This document shows positions 42,801-53,345 of a DNA stretch of 64,000 bases, one piece after another. The translations under genes and the position numbers were made by a program. The stretch's first letter is position 1; every line of letters starts with the position of its first letter. The DNA comes from Molossus alvarezi (lineage: Eukaryota > Chordata > Mammalia > Chiroptera > Molossidae). The stretch lies in contig CM073905.1 of assembly GCA_037176705.1 (NCBI GenBank), positions 32,520,986 to 32,584,985 of the forward strand, read 5' to 3'. The notes beneath the pieces are model-generated. The model worked only from the letters and a program-made list of their open reading frames with translations, was not told the origin of the DNA and did not search any database.

Positions 42801-44489
42801 AAGCAGTGTCATGGTGAGTGGCAGGCGGAAGCTGCAGGGAGAGGGTGTAAGTGACAGAAACTGAAGTTACAAAAGCTCAGCGTCGGAAGGGAATAACAAC
42901 AGTCCTACTGAGGTCAAAGCGAGCTCCATGGCCAAACCCAGAATGAAGATGTGAGGCAGAAGACCTTCGCCCCAAATAAGGGACGAAGATCGAGGGCATT
43001 GATGCAATTAATCTCCCCCAAATCCCACGAGGGGTAAATCAGAAGTAACGATGTCTGTTATCTGAGCTTGGCTAGTGTCTGGTCTTGCTTGGGGAGGATG
43101 GAGCGAGAAGAGGAGACCGTCTCTAATCGGCCTGCTGGAGAAGAAAGGCCTGTGACTTAGGAGACCCGGCTTGGGAGGATTGAATCTGCCATGTGCTAAT
43201 TTTATGTGACCTGGAAGAGACAGACGGTTCCGCCTTTCTGCTTTGCAATTCTGTCCCTGGCGACAAGATGTTGGATGTCAAAACGAGAGGCTCCGAGGCC
43301 AGGTCTGGCCTGCACATTTCTTGTGGTCGGCTTTTACCGTGTTTCATTTTTTTTTATTTAAAATTCGAAGTCTGGGATATTTCAGATAGAAATCTGGGTT
43401 TCTGATTTTGCTCCAAAAAAACCCGGCAGTTCTAGCAAAGCTGGGACAACTGTTCAGTTCCACAACAGGGAATGCAGCTGAGATTCGCCACCTCACCGGG
43501 GACACGCCCCGCTCTGTCTGTCTGGTTTACAAGGTAGACTGTCTCCCCATCTTCTTACACTGGGCGGGACTCCTTCATACATCCACCTTCGGTCATCGTA
43601 GAGATTTGAATTGGGGCCCCTGGACCAAATAGTCAGTGCTCAGACACTGTGCCTCTGCGGCATCTTTCTTTGGTGCCTCAGTTTCCCAAGATATTGCAGA
43701 CCCTCATCCATCAACTGCCCCGGGCTTCAAGCCAGTGGGTTTTAACCCGATGAGGACTCAGATCCCTTTGAAATTCTGATGCGATCTGTGAACCCTCTGG
43801 CTGGAAAATGCCTGTATGAGCACACACATACACACGGGTGGACACACAACACACACGTGCACTTTGCCTGTGAACCCCAATTAGCTGAACAGGTCCAAGG
43901 TCTCCATCAAATTCTCCCGGCAGAGCCTCGCCCGGACGCCTCCATCCTCAGGATTCCAGAGAAGCGCCCTTCCCGGCGAACCTCTCATCGCCAGGGGCCA
44001 CCGCCCGGTCCCATGCATGCTCTCAAAGGGCAGAACAAGCAAGCCCCAGCCAAGTGACCCACGCTGGGAGGAGTGCAGGGGCCAGCGGGGCCCTGACCTC
44101 CCAGTGTAGGTAACAAATTGGATGCCGTGTTTGCACCGGGCCCTGGAGGGAGGGAAGGCAGGGGGGAGCAGGGAGGGGGCTGCAGGGTGGAATTGGGGTT
44201 ATGGGGTCAGCAGCCTTGGCTGTAGGCATCCACACAGCCACTCCATCCACCCTTCCCCAGGAGACAGCCACCGCTACGGGCCATGCAGACGGAGCAGCTG
44301 GAAGTCGGCAGGGGCCAAAGCGTGTACACACAGCATGTGTATGTGTGCTTGTGTGTGCCCTACGCCGCCGTGGGGGGGGGAGTCCATGAATAGGAGTCTT
44401 TTAAGAGGTCTCCAAGGGCCCGCTGACCCAGTCCCCAGGTCCTTTTCTTTCTCGCCACTATCAGAAGGCAGTGTGTTTTGACCTCTAGA
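42801..44489. other. No gene recognised; mostly unique
   Basis: Short CA-rich runs at 43818-43860 ('cacacacatacacacggg') and around 44328-44358. A weak antisense MIR trace lies near 43600-43665. Frames up to 119 codons show no domain. Confidence 0.4.
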
Positions 44490-44615
44490 TACATGCATAG
44501 TTTCTGAAGCTGAACTCCCTGGGTTCAAATCCCCAGTCCTCTACTTAATAGCCATGTGACTTTGTAAGGTAACAGAACCTTGAGGTGTCTCAGTTCCTAT
44601 TTCAAAAGAAAGAAA
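44490..44615 (+). repeat. MIR SINE
   Basis: 'ccctgggttcaaatccccag' 'tcctctacttaatagccatg' 'tgactttgtaagg', then 'gaggtgtctcagttcc'. Plus-strand MIR 5' half. Confidence 0.75.
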
Positions 44616-44709
44616 GATGGTCCCGACCCCTCCCTCTCGCATTCCTTAGAGCTCAGGTCATTCATACAAAATACTTAGGAAAATAAGTGCAAGCAGCTAA
44701 TTCTTCTTC

Positions 44710-44954
44710 TTTTTTTAATCCTCACCTGAGGACATTTTTGCATTTGTCTTCAGATAAAGTGGAAGGAAGAGGGGGGGAGAGAGAGAGAGAAACGTGGATG
44801 TGAGAGAGACACATCAAGTGGCTGCCACCCACGCGACCCCAACCAGGGCAGGGGACAAAGTGCAACCGAGATACATGCCCTTACCAGGAACTAAACCCGG
44901 GTCTCTCTGGTCCGCGGGCCGACGCTCTAACCGCTGAGCCAAACTGGCCAGGGC
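44710..44954 (-). repeat. VES-type bat SINE (gaggat-tail subtype)
   Basis: 'aatcctcacctgaggacatt', 'gatgtgagagagacacatca', 'aggaactaaacccgggtctc', 'gctgagccaaactggccagg'. Flanks 'ctaattcttctt' (44697) and 'ctgattcttcat' (44954) form an imperfect duplication. Confidence 0.95.
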
Positions 44955-45007
44955 TGATTCTTCATTCAATGTGCTTCCACGGACACCTCTTTATATGATG
45001 CACTCGT

Positions 45008-45235
45008 TTTCTTGAACATCTACTATGTGCAAAGCAATGATTATTTTACAGCAATTATATCACTTAATTCTCCCCCAAAGCCCTGGCAAGACAAATGCAT
45101 TTTATCCTTATTTTACAGATGAGGAAACTGAGGCTCCAGGAAGGTTAGGTCACTTGCCCAGGGTTACCCTACCAAAGAAAGAGGGCACCAGCCATATCCA
45201 CTTCATTCACAGCCCAGGCTCCTAATCAGTGCACC
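45008..45235 (-). repeat. MIR SINE, nearly full length
   Basis: 'gaacatctactatgtgcaaa', 'tccttattttacagatgagg' 'aaactgaggctccaggaagg' 'ttaggtcacttgcccagggt' and 'acagcccaggctcctaatca'. One of the best-preserved MIRs here. Confidence 0.9.
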
Positions 45236-46449
45236 AGAGTCTCTAATTTCCCTGAGATTTAAAACACCTGGATCAGACGTGCGTGACAAGAAAGAACGAA
45301 TCAGTGAATGAGTGAATGCATGGATGAGTGTCTCTGCCCTTCCTCCTTCAGTTGCTCTTTCGACTTGAGCCCCAGAGATGGCCCAGGGAAAGCCACAGGT
45401 CTCTTTCCTCCTTCCTGATCCCGGACCCCAGCATCAGCCTCCATCCTCACCACTCAACTGCCCTCCCTCTGTCTCTCCTTCAGGTCTCTCCTCGGGAGCA
45501 AGGCCCAAATAGTTCTCTGGCGCTGGAGGAAGCTCATTCTTTCTGGTGTAATTCGCCCCGTCTGGCCTTAATTGCTTTGCCCTGTTGTGCAAAGAGACCT
45601 CCCAGGGCGACAACCCTGAGGATGGGCTGGGGGGTGGGGGTGGGGAGGAAGTCGGGGCCGAGCTGTTGAGTGGGGAGTGAATTAGTCCGAGGCCACTGGG
45701 GCAACGGAAGTCGGGGTTCTCGGCGCGCGGGTGGCTCCAGACCCGCCCTTGGTTGTGACGTTTACGATTGAACTTGGGCCGGAGCCTGTGTCTGGGGGCT
45801 GCGTGGGCCTCCCTGGGCCCTGCCCTGAGTGTTTGGTCCTGCAGCTCATTAGGCAGTGACACTTAACACATCGTCAAACTGCTTTTACAGGTACAGCCCA
45901 CACAGCTCTGCCCCTGCAGTCCCCAGGTATGGGGCACGGTGACCTCCCAGCGACTGGCAGGGACTCAGACACACAAGGCGATCAAAGCCCTCATGGGAAT
46001 GCCAGAGCAGCGACTGGATGGGGCACAGGACCCCTGAACTTTCACCTCCCCCCCCCCACTGATAAAGACGTAGGTGCCTGGAGAGCGGGGGCGGGGCTGT
46101 CAGGGGACAAACAAGGCACTGATGTCACGTGAGCAAGCCCCCGGTCCTGGACTGGCCCCTTCTCAGCAGCTGCTGAACGTCACGAGGTTTTTGAAGTTCT
46201 CCGGCCCCCGCGAGGCTAGTAATGTCCATCCCAGCTGTTCTCAGAATGCTCTGAGAAGGCAGAGTGTTTAACAGGCGCAGGTAACACTAGTGCTCATTTC
46301 AATCACCCACTCCCCTTGCTCGCTCCGCGGGGCAGAGGCGGGCAGATGGTTTCCTCCACGCGGGTTTTTTTTCACCATCACCGAAACCTCAGTGAGAGAA
46401 GCAGCAAAGATCGGGAGCCCCGGGTCAGCAGGACCACTAGGAGCCAGGT
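45236..46449. other. No gene recognised; unique, with a G-rich tract
   Basis: Contains the G-quadruplex-like run at 45624-45645 and short AT-rich stretches around 45545-45600 ('ggtgtaattcgccccgtctg' 'gccttaattgctttgc') that look mildly constrained. No exon recognised. Confidence 0.4.
45624..45645 (+). other. G-quadruplex-forming motif
   Basis: Four G runs of 3, 6, 5 and 4 separated by 1-2 bases ('gggctggggggtgggggt' then 'gggg'). This satisfies the usual G3+ N1-7 rule on the plus strand. Confidence 0.85.
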
Positions 46450-46625
46450 GCGGTAGATGGCATAGATAATCTCATTATATTCCGTAGTACTGGGAGGCAT
46501 TAATAATCAATCATTGTGTCCATTCTGCAGAAGTGGAAACTGAGGCTCAGAAGGGACACGTCGTCTCCTCGTGGCTGAGCTGGGATGTAAACCAGGTCTG
46601 TAGACTGAGTCCTCATTCCTTCCGC
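46450..46625 (-). repeat. MIR SINE
   Basis: 'gtgtccattctgcagaagtg' 'gaaactgaggctcagaaggg' and 'gagctgggatgtaaaccagg' are the antisense MIR core and 5' part. Confidence 0.8.
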
Positions 46626-46659
46626 AGTGGGTAGGACTTGGCAGGGGTGGGGGCTTCAG

Positions 46660-46689
46660 GAGCTGCAGGGGGTTGGGGGGTGGGGAGGT
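46660..46689 (+). other. G-quadruplex-like tract
   Basis: G runs of 5, 6 and 4 followed by GG ('gggggttggggggtgggg' then 'agg'). Three long runs can supply four G-tracts. Confidence 0.7.
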
Positions 46690-46784
46690 CCAGTCTGCAG
46701 CGCCTGCCCTGGGCTCTCAGACAGGTCCATCTAGAGAGTCCCTGATTTCCAGCCCTTCTTTCAGAGTCTCAAATATTTCCTAAA

Positions 46785-46925
46785 TCTCCTTGAAATAGTC
46801 CTGGCCCAAAAGCGCTTGCTTTCACGGTTGATGTGTTATAATGAGGCAGGGTTAATACCTCATTAGGTCACGGTGCCATTTTGCATTTCATGGATATTCA
46901 ATAACACAAGCAACAACAAACATGA
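46785..46925. promoter_or_regulatory. Candidate conserved non-coding element (weak)
   Basis: Repeat-free, AT-rich: 'gttgatgtgttataatgagg' 'cagggttaatacctcattag' 'gtcacggtgccattttgc', 'gatattcaataacacaagc'. Inference from composition only. Confidence 0.25.
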
Positions 46926-47167
46926 ATTCCTGGCCCTGGCTTTCTGTGGGGGTGGGGAGCACGAGATAAGGTGCCTGCTTCTCGTGATGGGTGACGAAGA
47001 TGCTCAGCTGGTTGGGAGCCATGCCCCAGCCTCCCTCCCACCTCCAGGCTCCTCTTGGGGGTGTGACTCAGTTTAGGCCTTGGGGCTGGGAGAACAAGCA
47101 ATCTCTTTGGCTTGCCGAAAGGTGTGAGCCTTTTATATGGAGACTGTAGGAGCTTGCTCGCCTCCTC

Positions 47168-47635
47168 TGTCGAAGTACCACTTACTGGGCGGCTTAGACA
47201 ACAGCGACGTGTTGTCTCCCAGTTCTGGAGTCTAGAAGGTCAAGATCAAGGTGCCAGCAGGGTGGGTTCGTGCTGAGGGCCATGGGGGAGGCACTGGTCC
47301 AGGCCTCTCTCCTAGCTGCTGGGGTTTCCTGGCCGTCTCTGGTGTCCTGGGCTTACAGAAACGTCACTCTGATCGCTGCCTCGTGTTCACATGGTGTTGT
47401 GTGTGTGTGTGTGTGTGTGTGCATGCGCCTGGGTCTGGGTCCAAATTTCCCCTTTTTATAAAACACCAGTCACATTGGATTAGGAACCCCCCTAATGACC
47501 TAATTTTAACTCAGTTACCACTGTAAAGACCATACCACCAAATCCGGTCGTATTGTGAGGTCCTGGAGGTTAGGACCCCAACCAACATATAGATTCTGGC
47601 AGAAGAGGGACATGGTTCCACTCATAACAGACAAC
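47168..47635 (-). mobile_element. Solo LTR, MST/MLT1-type MaLR, antisense
   Basis: 'gaagtaccacttactgggcg', 'tctggagtctagaaggtcaa', 'gtccaaatttcccc', 'cagtcacattggattaggaa', 'aatgacctaattttaactca' and 'ccaacatatagattctggca' run in reverse MaLR LTR order. A (GT)n tract (47395-47421) grew inside it. No genes. Confidence 0.8.
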
Positions 47636-47914
47636 ACAGTCATGAGACCAGACCCCAGAGAACCCCAAGACCCGGAAGAATAACAGTAGACACTGCGCAT
47701 TATTTATTTGATGATCATTTTGCTCTTTTTTCTTACCACCAGAATCCTGATTTTGTTGACTTGTCAATTCATTCACTCAATGATATTTAACAAGCACCTA
47801 CTATGTCAAAGGATAAACCACCCAAGTAGTAATGCTTGGGGGGGAGGGGCAAACAATGAGCAACAGTCGAGTAGATTTATAGACTATAAGAAGGTACGTA
47901 GTAGCTTTAGAAGA
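47636..47914. other. Spacer between two opposed LTRs
   Basis: Unique, AT-rich; 'aacaagcacctactatgtca' (about 47789) resembles an antisense MIR/L2 end. Confidence 0.4.
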
Positions 47915-48341
47915 AAAAAAGTAAATATGGGTATACTGGCTTTAACTGTATCGCCCAAATTTATGCCCACCCTAGAATGTGACTTGATTGGAAATAGCGT
48001 CTTTGCAGAGGGAACCAAGTTAAAATGAGGTCATACCCAATAAGGGTGGGCCCTAATCCAATGATTGGCGTCCTTATAAGAAGAGGGGAGTTCGGACAGA
48101 CACACAGACAAAGGGAGAAGTCCATGTGATGATGGAGACAAGGCACGGCAGGATCGTTGGAAACCACCGGCGGTTGGGAGAGAGGCCTTGAACACATGCT
48201 CCCTCAGAGCCTCCGGAAGGAAACCACTCCGTCGACACCTTGATTCTGGGCTTCTGGGCTTCAGAGCTGTGAGACAATAAAGTTCTGTTGTTTTAGGCCA
48301 CTGGGTTTGTGGTACTTGGTTACAGGAAATTAATACACTGG
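47915..48341 (+). mobile_element. Solo LTR, MST/MLT1-type MaLR
   Basis: 'gcgtctttgcagagggaacc' 'aagttaaaatgaggtcatac', 'gggtgggccctaatccaatg' 'attggcgtccttataagaag', 'cgtcgacaccttgattctgg', 'gagacaataaagttctgttg' and 'aggccactgggtttgtggta' are the complete LTR order. It carries a polyadenylation signal 'aataaa'. No genes. Confidence 0.87.
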
Positions 48342-48374
48342 TGAGGCCGATCAGGAATGGAAGGGTGTTATGAG

Positions 48375-48665
48375 AAGGCCTGATTGAAAAGGTAACATTT
48401 CAACCAGGACAGGAAGGAGGTCAGGCAACCATGTGGTTTCGGGAGGAGGAGCATTGCCTGTAGGGGAACAGCCCATGCGAAGAGGCTGGAGTGGGGCCCG
48501 TGTGGCTGGAATGAAGTGGGGGAGGGAGGGAGCAGTAAGGGAAAAGTCAGATCCTGTAGGTTTTGCAGGCCACCATCAAGGTTTAGCTTTGACTCTAAGT
48601 GACATGGAGCGACACGGTCTGATATTTCAGAGGAGTGACATAATATAACTGAGCCCCGAGACAGA
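48375..48665 (-). repeat. L2 LINE fragment, antisense
   Basis: 'gaaaaggtaacatttcaacc', 'cccgtgtggctggaatgaag', 'cagatcctgtaggttttgca' 'ggccaccatcaaggtttagc' and 'ttcagaggagtgacataata' match antisense L2 upstream of its 3' end. Confidence 0.65.
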
Positions 48666-49530
48666 TGGGCCACGACTCAGTGACAACCAAACATGACAAG
48701 CTTCGCCTTCACTTTTACAGTCTCCCTCGCAGCTAGAGGAGGCTGAAGACGACCAAGTGAAGACCGATGAGATAGAAGCGTACGTCTGCGGAGGGCGGTG
48801 GTCTCGGGAGAAAGTTTGCTTTCCTAGTAAGCAGGGACAGACAGAGCTGACACAACCCTTCTTCCATCCCTTTCTTTCCTCCAACTGGGCCTGTGTCTGG
48901 TGCGTCAGCAGCCATCTTGTAACATGAAGCAACAAACAAGGGGATAAAAAGTCGTTGCATGAGGCAAAGAAGACAAACAGAGCCTTGCCTACAGTGGTAT
49001 CACCAAGCACAGCCTCCTGGGACAGAAGGAACATACACAGCATAAAGAAAACACACGGTTTTCTTACTTGCAGCTGAACACTTTCCTCATGAACGTAGCA
49101 GAAAATCTGACCTCAGGGAGACAGTAACTAGCAGACATTCAGCAGCCAAAGGAATCCTTACTTGGGTCAAGTTTTCCTCCAAAGCTGGAAAGTCGTGGGA
49201 AGACAAAGTTGAACAGCGTACGAGGAAAAACTCTAATAGCTGGAAATGACTAAGCAGATACAACAAATTGTGGATGGTCACTCAGATTTGAAAGGGAGTT
49301 GGGTTATGAGGAAGCGGTGTGTAGGGAAAAGGGAAACCATGACTCCCTTTTCTCATAAATGTGACTAAGCCCTGGGATAAACAGTCAACAGATAAACAAA
49401 GTTAGGCACTGAGGTTTGACCCTTTCCTTGGGTGCCTGCTGGAGGGGGTATGATGCTATATTGTCTTCTCAAATGCTGGGCTACTTGAAACCAGCATGAT
49501 TTGTGCTTTAGAGCCTCAGTAACTGATTCT
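48666..49530. other. No gene recognised; unique sequence
   Basis: A 138-codon minus frame (48627-49043) has no recognisable domain and begins within L2 sequence. No other repeat named. Confidence 0.4.
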
Positions 49531-49544
49531 TAGTTTGGGCTTTT

Positions 49545-49645
49545 TTATATATATTTTTTGGTACATGCTCCTAGTGGGAACCGAACCCAGGACTCTCTGG
49601 TCCGCAGGCCAATGCTCCAACCGCTGAGCCAAACCAGCCAGGGCT
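49545..49645 (-). repeat. VES-type SINE lacking its 3' half but with intact target-site duplication
   Basis: Only the tRNA-related half is present (in reverse): 'gtgggaaccgaacccaggac', 'tctctggtccgcaggccaat', 'gctgagccaaaccagccagg'. It joins directly to a T/A-rich tail complement (49545-49559). A perfect 14-bp repeat 'tagtttgggctttt' flanks it (49531-49544 and 49645-49658), so it inserted in this short form or was trimmed internally. Confidence 0.9.
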
Positions 49646-49658
49646 AGTTTGGGCTTTT

Positions 49659-49999
49659 AGACTCCTAGGTCAGTCTGCTGAAATCTAAGGGTGCAACATG
49701 TGAAGTCGATTTACAGAGACACATGCCTAAAACTTTCACATGATCTGAGAAGGCTCATGGACCTCTGAGACCAAGTCTCCGTCCACCAATCAAAGCTCTG
49801 GTAGGATGTCCTGAGGTCAAGCAGAGCCAAGTGGGAGAGGTGGTGTGCTGGGTACAGCTGGAAAGTAAGAGGGTAAGTTCCGTTTGGGGCATTAACGGGT
49901 CGCACATTAGCAGCAACAACCAAACCCACATTTCTAGCTTGGAAGGGAATTGGGGACATCAAATTCAAAGTCCTTATTTCTTCCTTTGTTTCTCTTCTT
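49659..49999. other. Unique sequence
   Basis: No gene or named repeat. Confidence 0.4.
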
Positions 50000-50130
50000 T
50001 GTCCCACAAAGATTTCTTGCATGCCCAATATATGCCAGCCTCCATGCGAGGTGCTGAGGACATTTTTTAAAATTAAAATACAAGCATGCGTACCCTCAAG
50101 GAACTCACAGGCTAACGTGAAAGTCCGCGG
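50000..50130 (-). repeat. L2 LINE fragment, antisense
   Basis: 'caatatatgccagcctccat' 'gcgaggtgctgaggacattt' ... 'accctcaaggaactcacagg' is the antisense L2 terminal region. Confidence 0.6.
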
Positions 50131-50359
50131 GGCAAAGGCTGGGGAAGCCGGGCAGGGTGAAATGTTAGGTCATATATCAGAGGAGAGTTGACCCACGGCA
50201 GTGAGTCTAGTGGTGTGAATGTGTGTCGAACACAGATTTAGTGACGATTTGTGTATAGAAAAAAAAAAAAGAATGAAAACACAGTGTATGCAAAATAGAA
50301 GAGAGGAGGATAGCACCTTCCCGCGGCCTGCAACAGCCCTCCCTGCTTTTAGTCCATGT

Positions 50360-50530
50360 GGCTCTGGTCAAATGAAGCCCACGTTCGACTCAAGAAAGGG
50401 TATGTGTCCCAGGGCTGGCCAATCAGAGCATCAGGTTCTTCCGAGGCCAGTGATTGGGTCAGGAGCGGTCTTGTGGCCCATGCCCGCCCAATCAGAGCAG
50501 GCGAGCTGGAATTCAGGCACTTTTGTTTGC
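50360..50530. repeat. Unassigned ancient repeat (ATTGG/CCAAT-rich)
   Basis: 'gggctggccaatcagagcat', 'gaggccagtgattgggtcag' and 'gcccgcccaatcagagcagg' are the same motif set as 19.2-19.3 kb in the opposite orientation. Family not named. Confidence 0.4.
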
Positions 50531-51379
50531 GCTTGTAGCAAAACACGCTCTGTTCTCTGGGAGTGGAGGGGAGAGAACGCGGGCCGAGGCCGCTGGAGCA
50601 TCCTGGAACCCAGCCCAGACAAACCACAGCCAGCTCCTGGCTTTTTGAGTTCTCCGAACATATATATGTAAGTATATGTTTGTGGACAAAGTCTGAATTG
50701 GGCTTTCTGTCTCTTGTTATCAAAACATCCCGATGCCATAGCTTCGCGACGTCCTCTGGAAGGCCATCTGCTGAGAAGGGAACGGGGCAGTTACTCGGGA
50801 AGAACACGTGTAGAAAGAAACGCTGAGCTGGGCAAAGGGTAGCACTTGAAATGATGTCCGCGCACGTTGCCCTGAGCATAACTAGGATCCTTGAAGGAAG
50901 TAGAATGGGGGTCACTTTGAACCAAACGATTCTAGGTGAAGACAGTTGTAGCATCCTTGTGCAGGTGAAGACTCGTCATTGTTAAATAGCTTATGATTAA
51001 TGGGCCAAGCGGAGCCAATAAGAACAGCTTCCAGGACTTCCATTGAAATCATTTTTTCTTTTTTTTGTGGAGGGGGAGTGTTCCCCCCCCCCCCCACTGG
51101 GGGTTGCTGAATGGGATAAAAATCTGTGGCCACCGACAGTCAATGTACCATGACATGGGCAGCCCCACCTAAGAATGGAGCTGATGTTGAGAAGAGAAAA
51201 ACCAATCATAATGCGTTGAAGACCACGTCTCTATAACGCTCTTTGAGCCACTGTATCTACCTAGACCTGAGGCTAATTCAAACTTGAACTTCCAAATCAG
51301 CTAAGTTGATTTGGATTTACCCTCCTTGGCAGATGCTATGGATGATGCATCCATAGCTTCTTGGCAATCACCTTTACAT
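50531..51379. other. No gene recognised; unique, with a C14 run
   Basis: A 201-codon minus frame (50349-50954) has no recognisable domain and overlaps the CCAAT-rich repeat. A C14 homopolymer lies at about 51084-51097. Confidence 0.4.
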
Positions 51380-51395
51380 GCTGATGATTATTTAT

Positions 51396-51669
51396 TTATT
51401 TGTTTATTTATTTATTTATTATCCTCACCTGAGGACTTTTATTTTTATTTTTTGCATTCATCTTCAGATAGAGCAGGAGGGAGAGAGGGAGGAAGAGAGA
51501 GAGAGAAACATCTATGTGAGAGAGACACATCGACTGGTTGCCACCCACACAACCCCAACCGGGACCAGGGACAAATTGCAACCGAGGTACGTACCCTTAG
51601 CGGGAACTTAACCTGGGCCTCTCTGGTCCATGGGCCGATGCTCTAACCACTGAGCAAACTAGCCAGGGC
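51396..51669 (-). repeat. VES-type bat SINE with perfect 16-bp target-site duplication
   Basis: 'tcctcacctgaggactttta', 'gtgagagagacacatcgact', 'gcgggaacttaacctgggcc' and 'ccactgagcaaactagccag'. Tail complement is TTTA-rich. 'gctgatgattatttat' occurs at 51380-51395 and 51670-51685 without mismatch. Confidence 0.96.
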
Positions 51670-51685
51670 GCTGATGATTATTTAT

Positions 51686-52439
51686 AAAAAATAGTTGTGG
51701 CTCCCTACCTGAAGGCTCCTCCCCAAGCCCTTGACCACATGAGTACACTTGGCAGCATGTAGGCAGAGCCAGGAGTGCCAGAGCTAAAACCCCGGTAGTG
51801 GCCCTCAACACCCAGCTGTGTGGATTGAATGGACAACTTCCCCGGCTCACTTGCCCCTCAATTGTGATAACTCAAAAAGATGTCCTACGCTACCACCAGA
51901 GTGCCCCCCAGAGTTAGGAGCAGGGGGTCCAGCTCCATTTGCCCCCGCTGTAACTAGCTTCATAATAAACACCTTGATTCTCTTCCCTGCCTCATTTTCC
52001 ACCACCTACCCCTGGTTTCCTGGAGCGGGCTCCCAAAGAAGCTACTGGGACTCATCTCCTGTCTGAAGATCTGTTTCAGGGGGAGTCCAGACTAAGACCC
52101 ACACCCCCTCTTATATGAACTATATTTCTGTATCACACAGCCCGAACCCTTGAAGTCACCGGAAACATGTCCCACTAATAAGGACCACAGCATCCTTGTG
52201 ATAAAAATCCTCCATCCACAGGAGAAGCAGAGCAGGTGCCTTGGATCCACAAGGCTGGGTAGCAAAGATGCCACCCTCTGCCCTAAGACAGAGGGGCGGG
52301 GCGTTAACGGAGAAAGGGGAGGTGCCTGGGTTCCTCCAAGGAGTGTTGCTGGATTCTGGGGAGAGCAGCAACCGTGCCTCTTGTGAAAGATCCCATTTTC
52401 GTTTCTCATAAATGTTGCAGGCTCCCTGCTCCATAGATT
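51686..52439. other. No gene recognised; possible LTR-like end
   Basis: 'gataactcaaaaagatgtcc' to 'gggagtccagactaagaccc' (about 51865-52100) has the look of a diverged LTR-type repeat, but I cannot assign it. The rest is unique. Confidence 0.35.
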
Positions 52440-52695
52440 GCTGTTAATAAATTATACCACACCCCTCTTTTAAGGCCCTTTTGTTATAACTCCGGCTCTC
52501 GGTTCCATTAACTCTCCATTACTCGAACACTTCATTAGGACTTTTTTTTTGTAGTCTGAGAGCACAGTTCCTGACACCCTCAGCTGGGCAGAAGGCACAG
52601 ATCAAAATGGCCCATTAAGTTTCTATGCCAATGCACAATTTTTTTTTTCCCAGAGTCTATTTTCTGCTGCTCTTAAAATAATGGATTCAAATGTT
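52440..52695. promoter_or_regulatory. Candidate conserved non-coding element
   Basis: Repeat-free block: 'ctgttaataaattataccac', 'ccattaactctccattactc', 'aaaatggcccattaagtttc', 'tatgccaatgcacaattttt', 'cttaaaataatggattcaaa'. AT-rich with several TAAT/ATTA cores and two T runs. Inference from composition. Confidence 0.35.
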
Positions 52696-53224
52696 TCTCT
52701 AGCAAACTCCCCAAGAGCGTGCCAAGGACAGAGCCTGAGACAGAGAGGTTACAGTGGCCTGCAAAGCAACTGTTTCTCCACAGCCTTCATTTTCCACTGG
52801 CACAGACGAAGGTTTGATCCTCCTCAAAGCGAGGCCACTCTTTAGGGGGCATTGGCTGCAATGTGCAATCCAGGCCATTGTGGGTAATGCTTTAAAGCTC
52901 CCAGTGTTTGTCTCAAATGTATGATTGCAAGATGTGGAAGAGGAGAAAGCCAGCATTGGGAGGTTGGGAAAGATAACCCCTCCAGAGTCACCCAGAGCCC
53001 TGGTTGTCCAACGCAACGCTTCCAAGATGCCATCTGCTATTTCTTATTTCTGACGGTTTACTCAGGGGGCACACACCCAGCCACAGGGAGCAGGGCAATT
53101 GCGCAAAACATAAAAGGAAAGGCGACAGGCATGGGACATTTGCATATTCCGTCCTTAAAATACAGACGGAATAAATGGGTACATCTGGGGCCAGCAGACA
53201 GCTCTGTGCTCACATGCAGCAGCT
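52696..53224. other. No gene recognised; unique sequence
   Basis: Frames up to 113 codons in opposite strands, no domain. No repeat named. Confidence 0.4.
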
Positions 53225-53345
53225 CCCTTGATCATCCCATCAGCCCTGTGCAGTCAGAGTGAACATTGCACCCATTTTTCAGAAGAAGGAATCAAGTCAT
53301 AGAGAGAAGTTCCTCGTCAAAGACCACACAGATGTTGCCCAGCAG
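53225..53345 (-). repeat. MIR SINE fragment
   Basis: 'cattgcacccatttttcaga' 'agaaggaatcaagtcataga' 'gagaagttcctcgtcaaaga' is the antisense MIR core. Confidence 0.62.

Noticed and set aside
50349..50954. 201-codon minus-strand frame
   Set aside because: No domain, overlaps an ancient CCAAT-rich repeat, overlapping frames on the other strand are also open.
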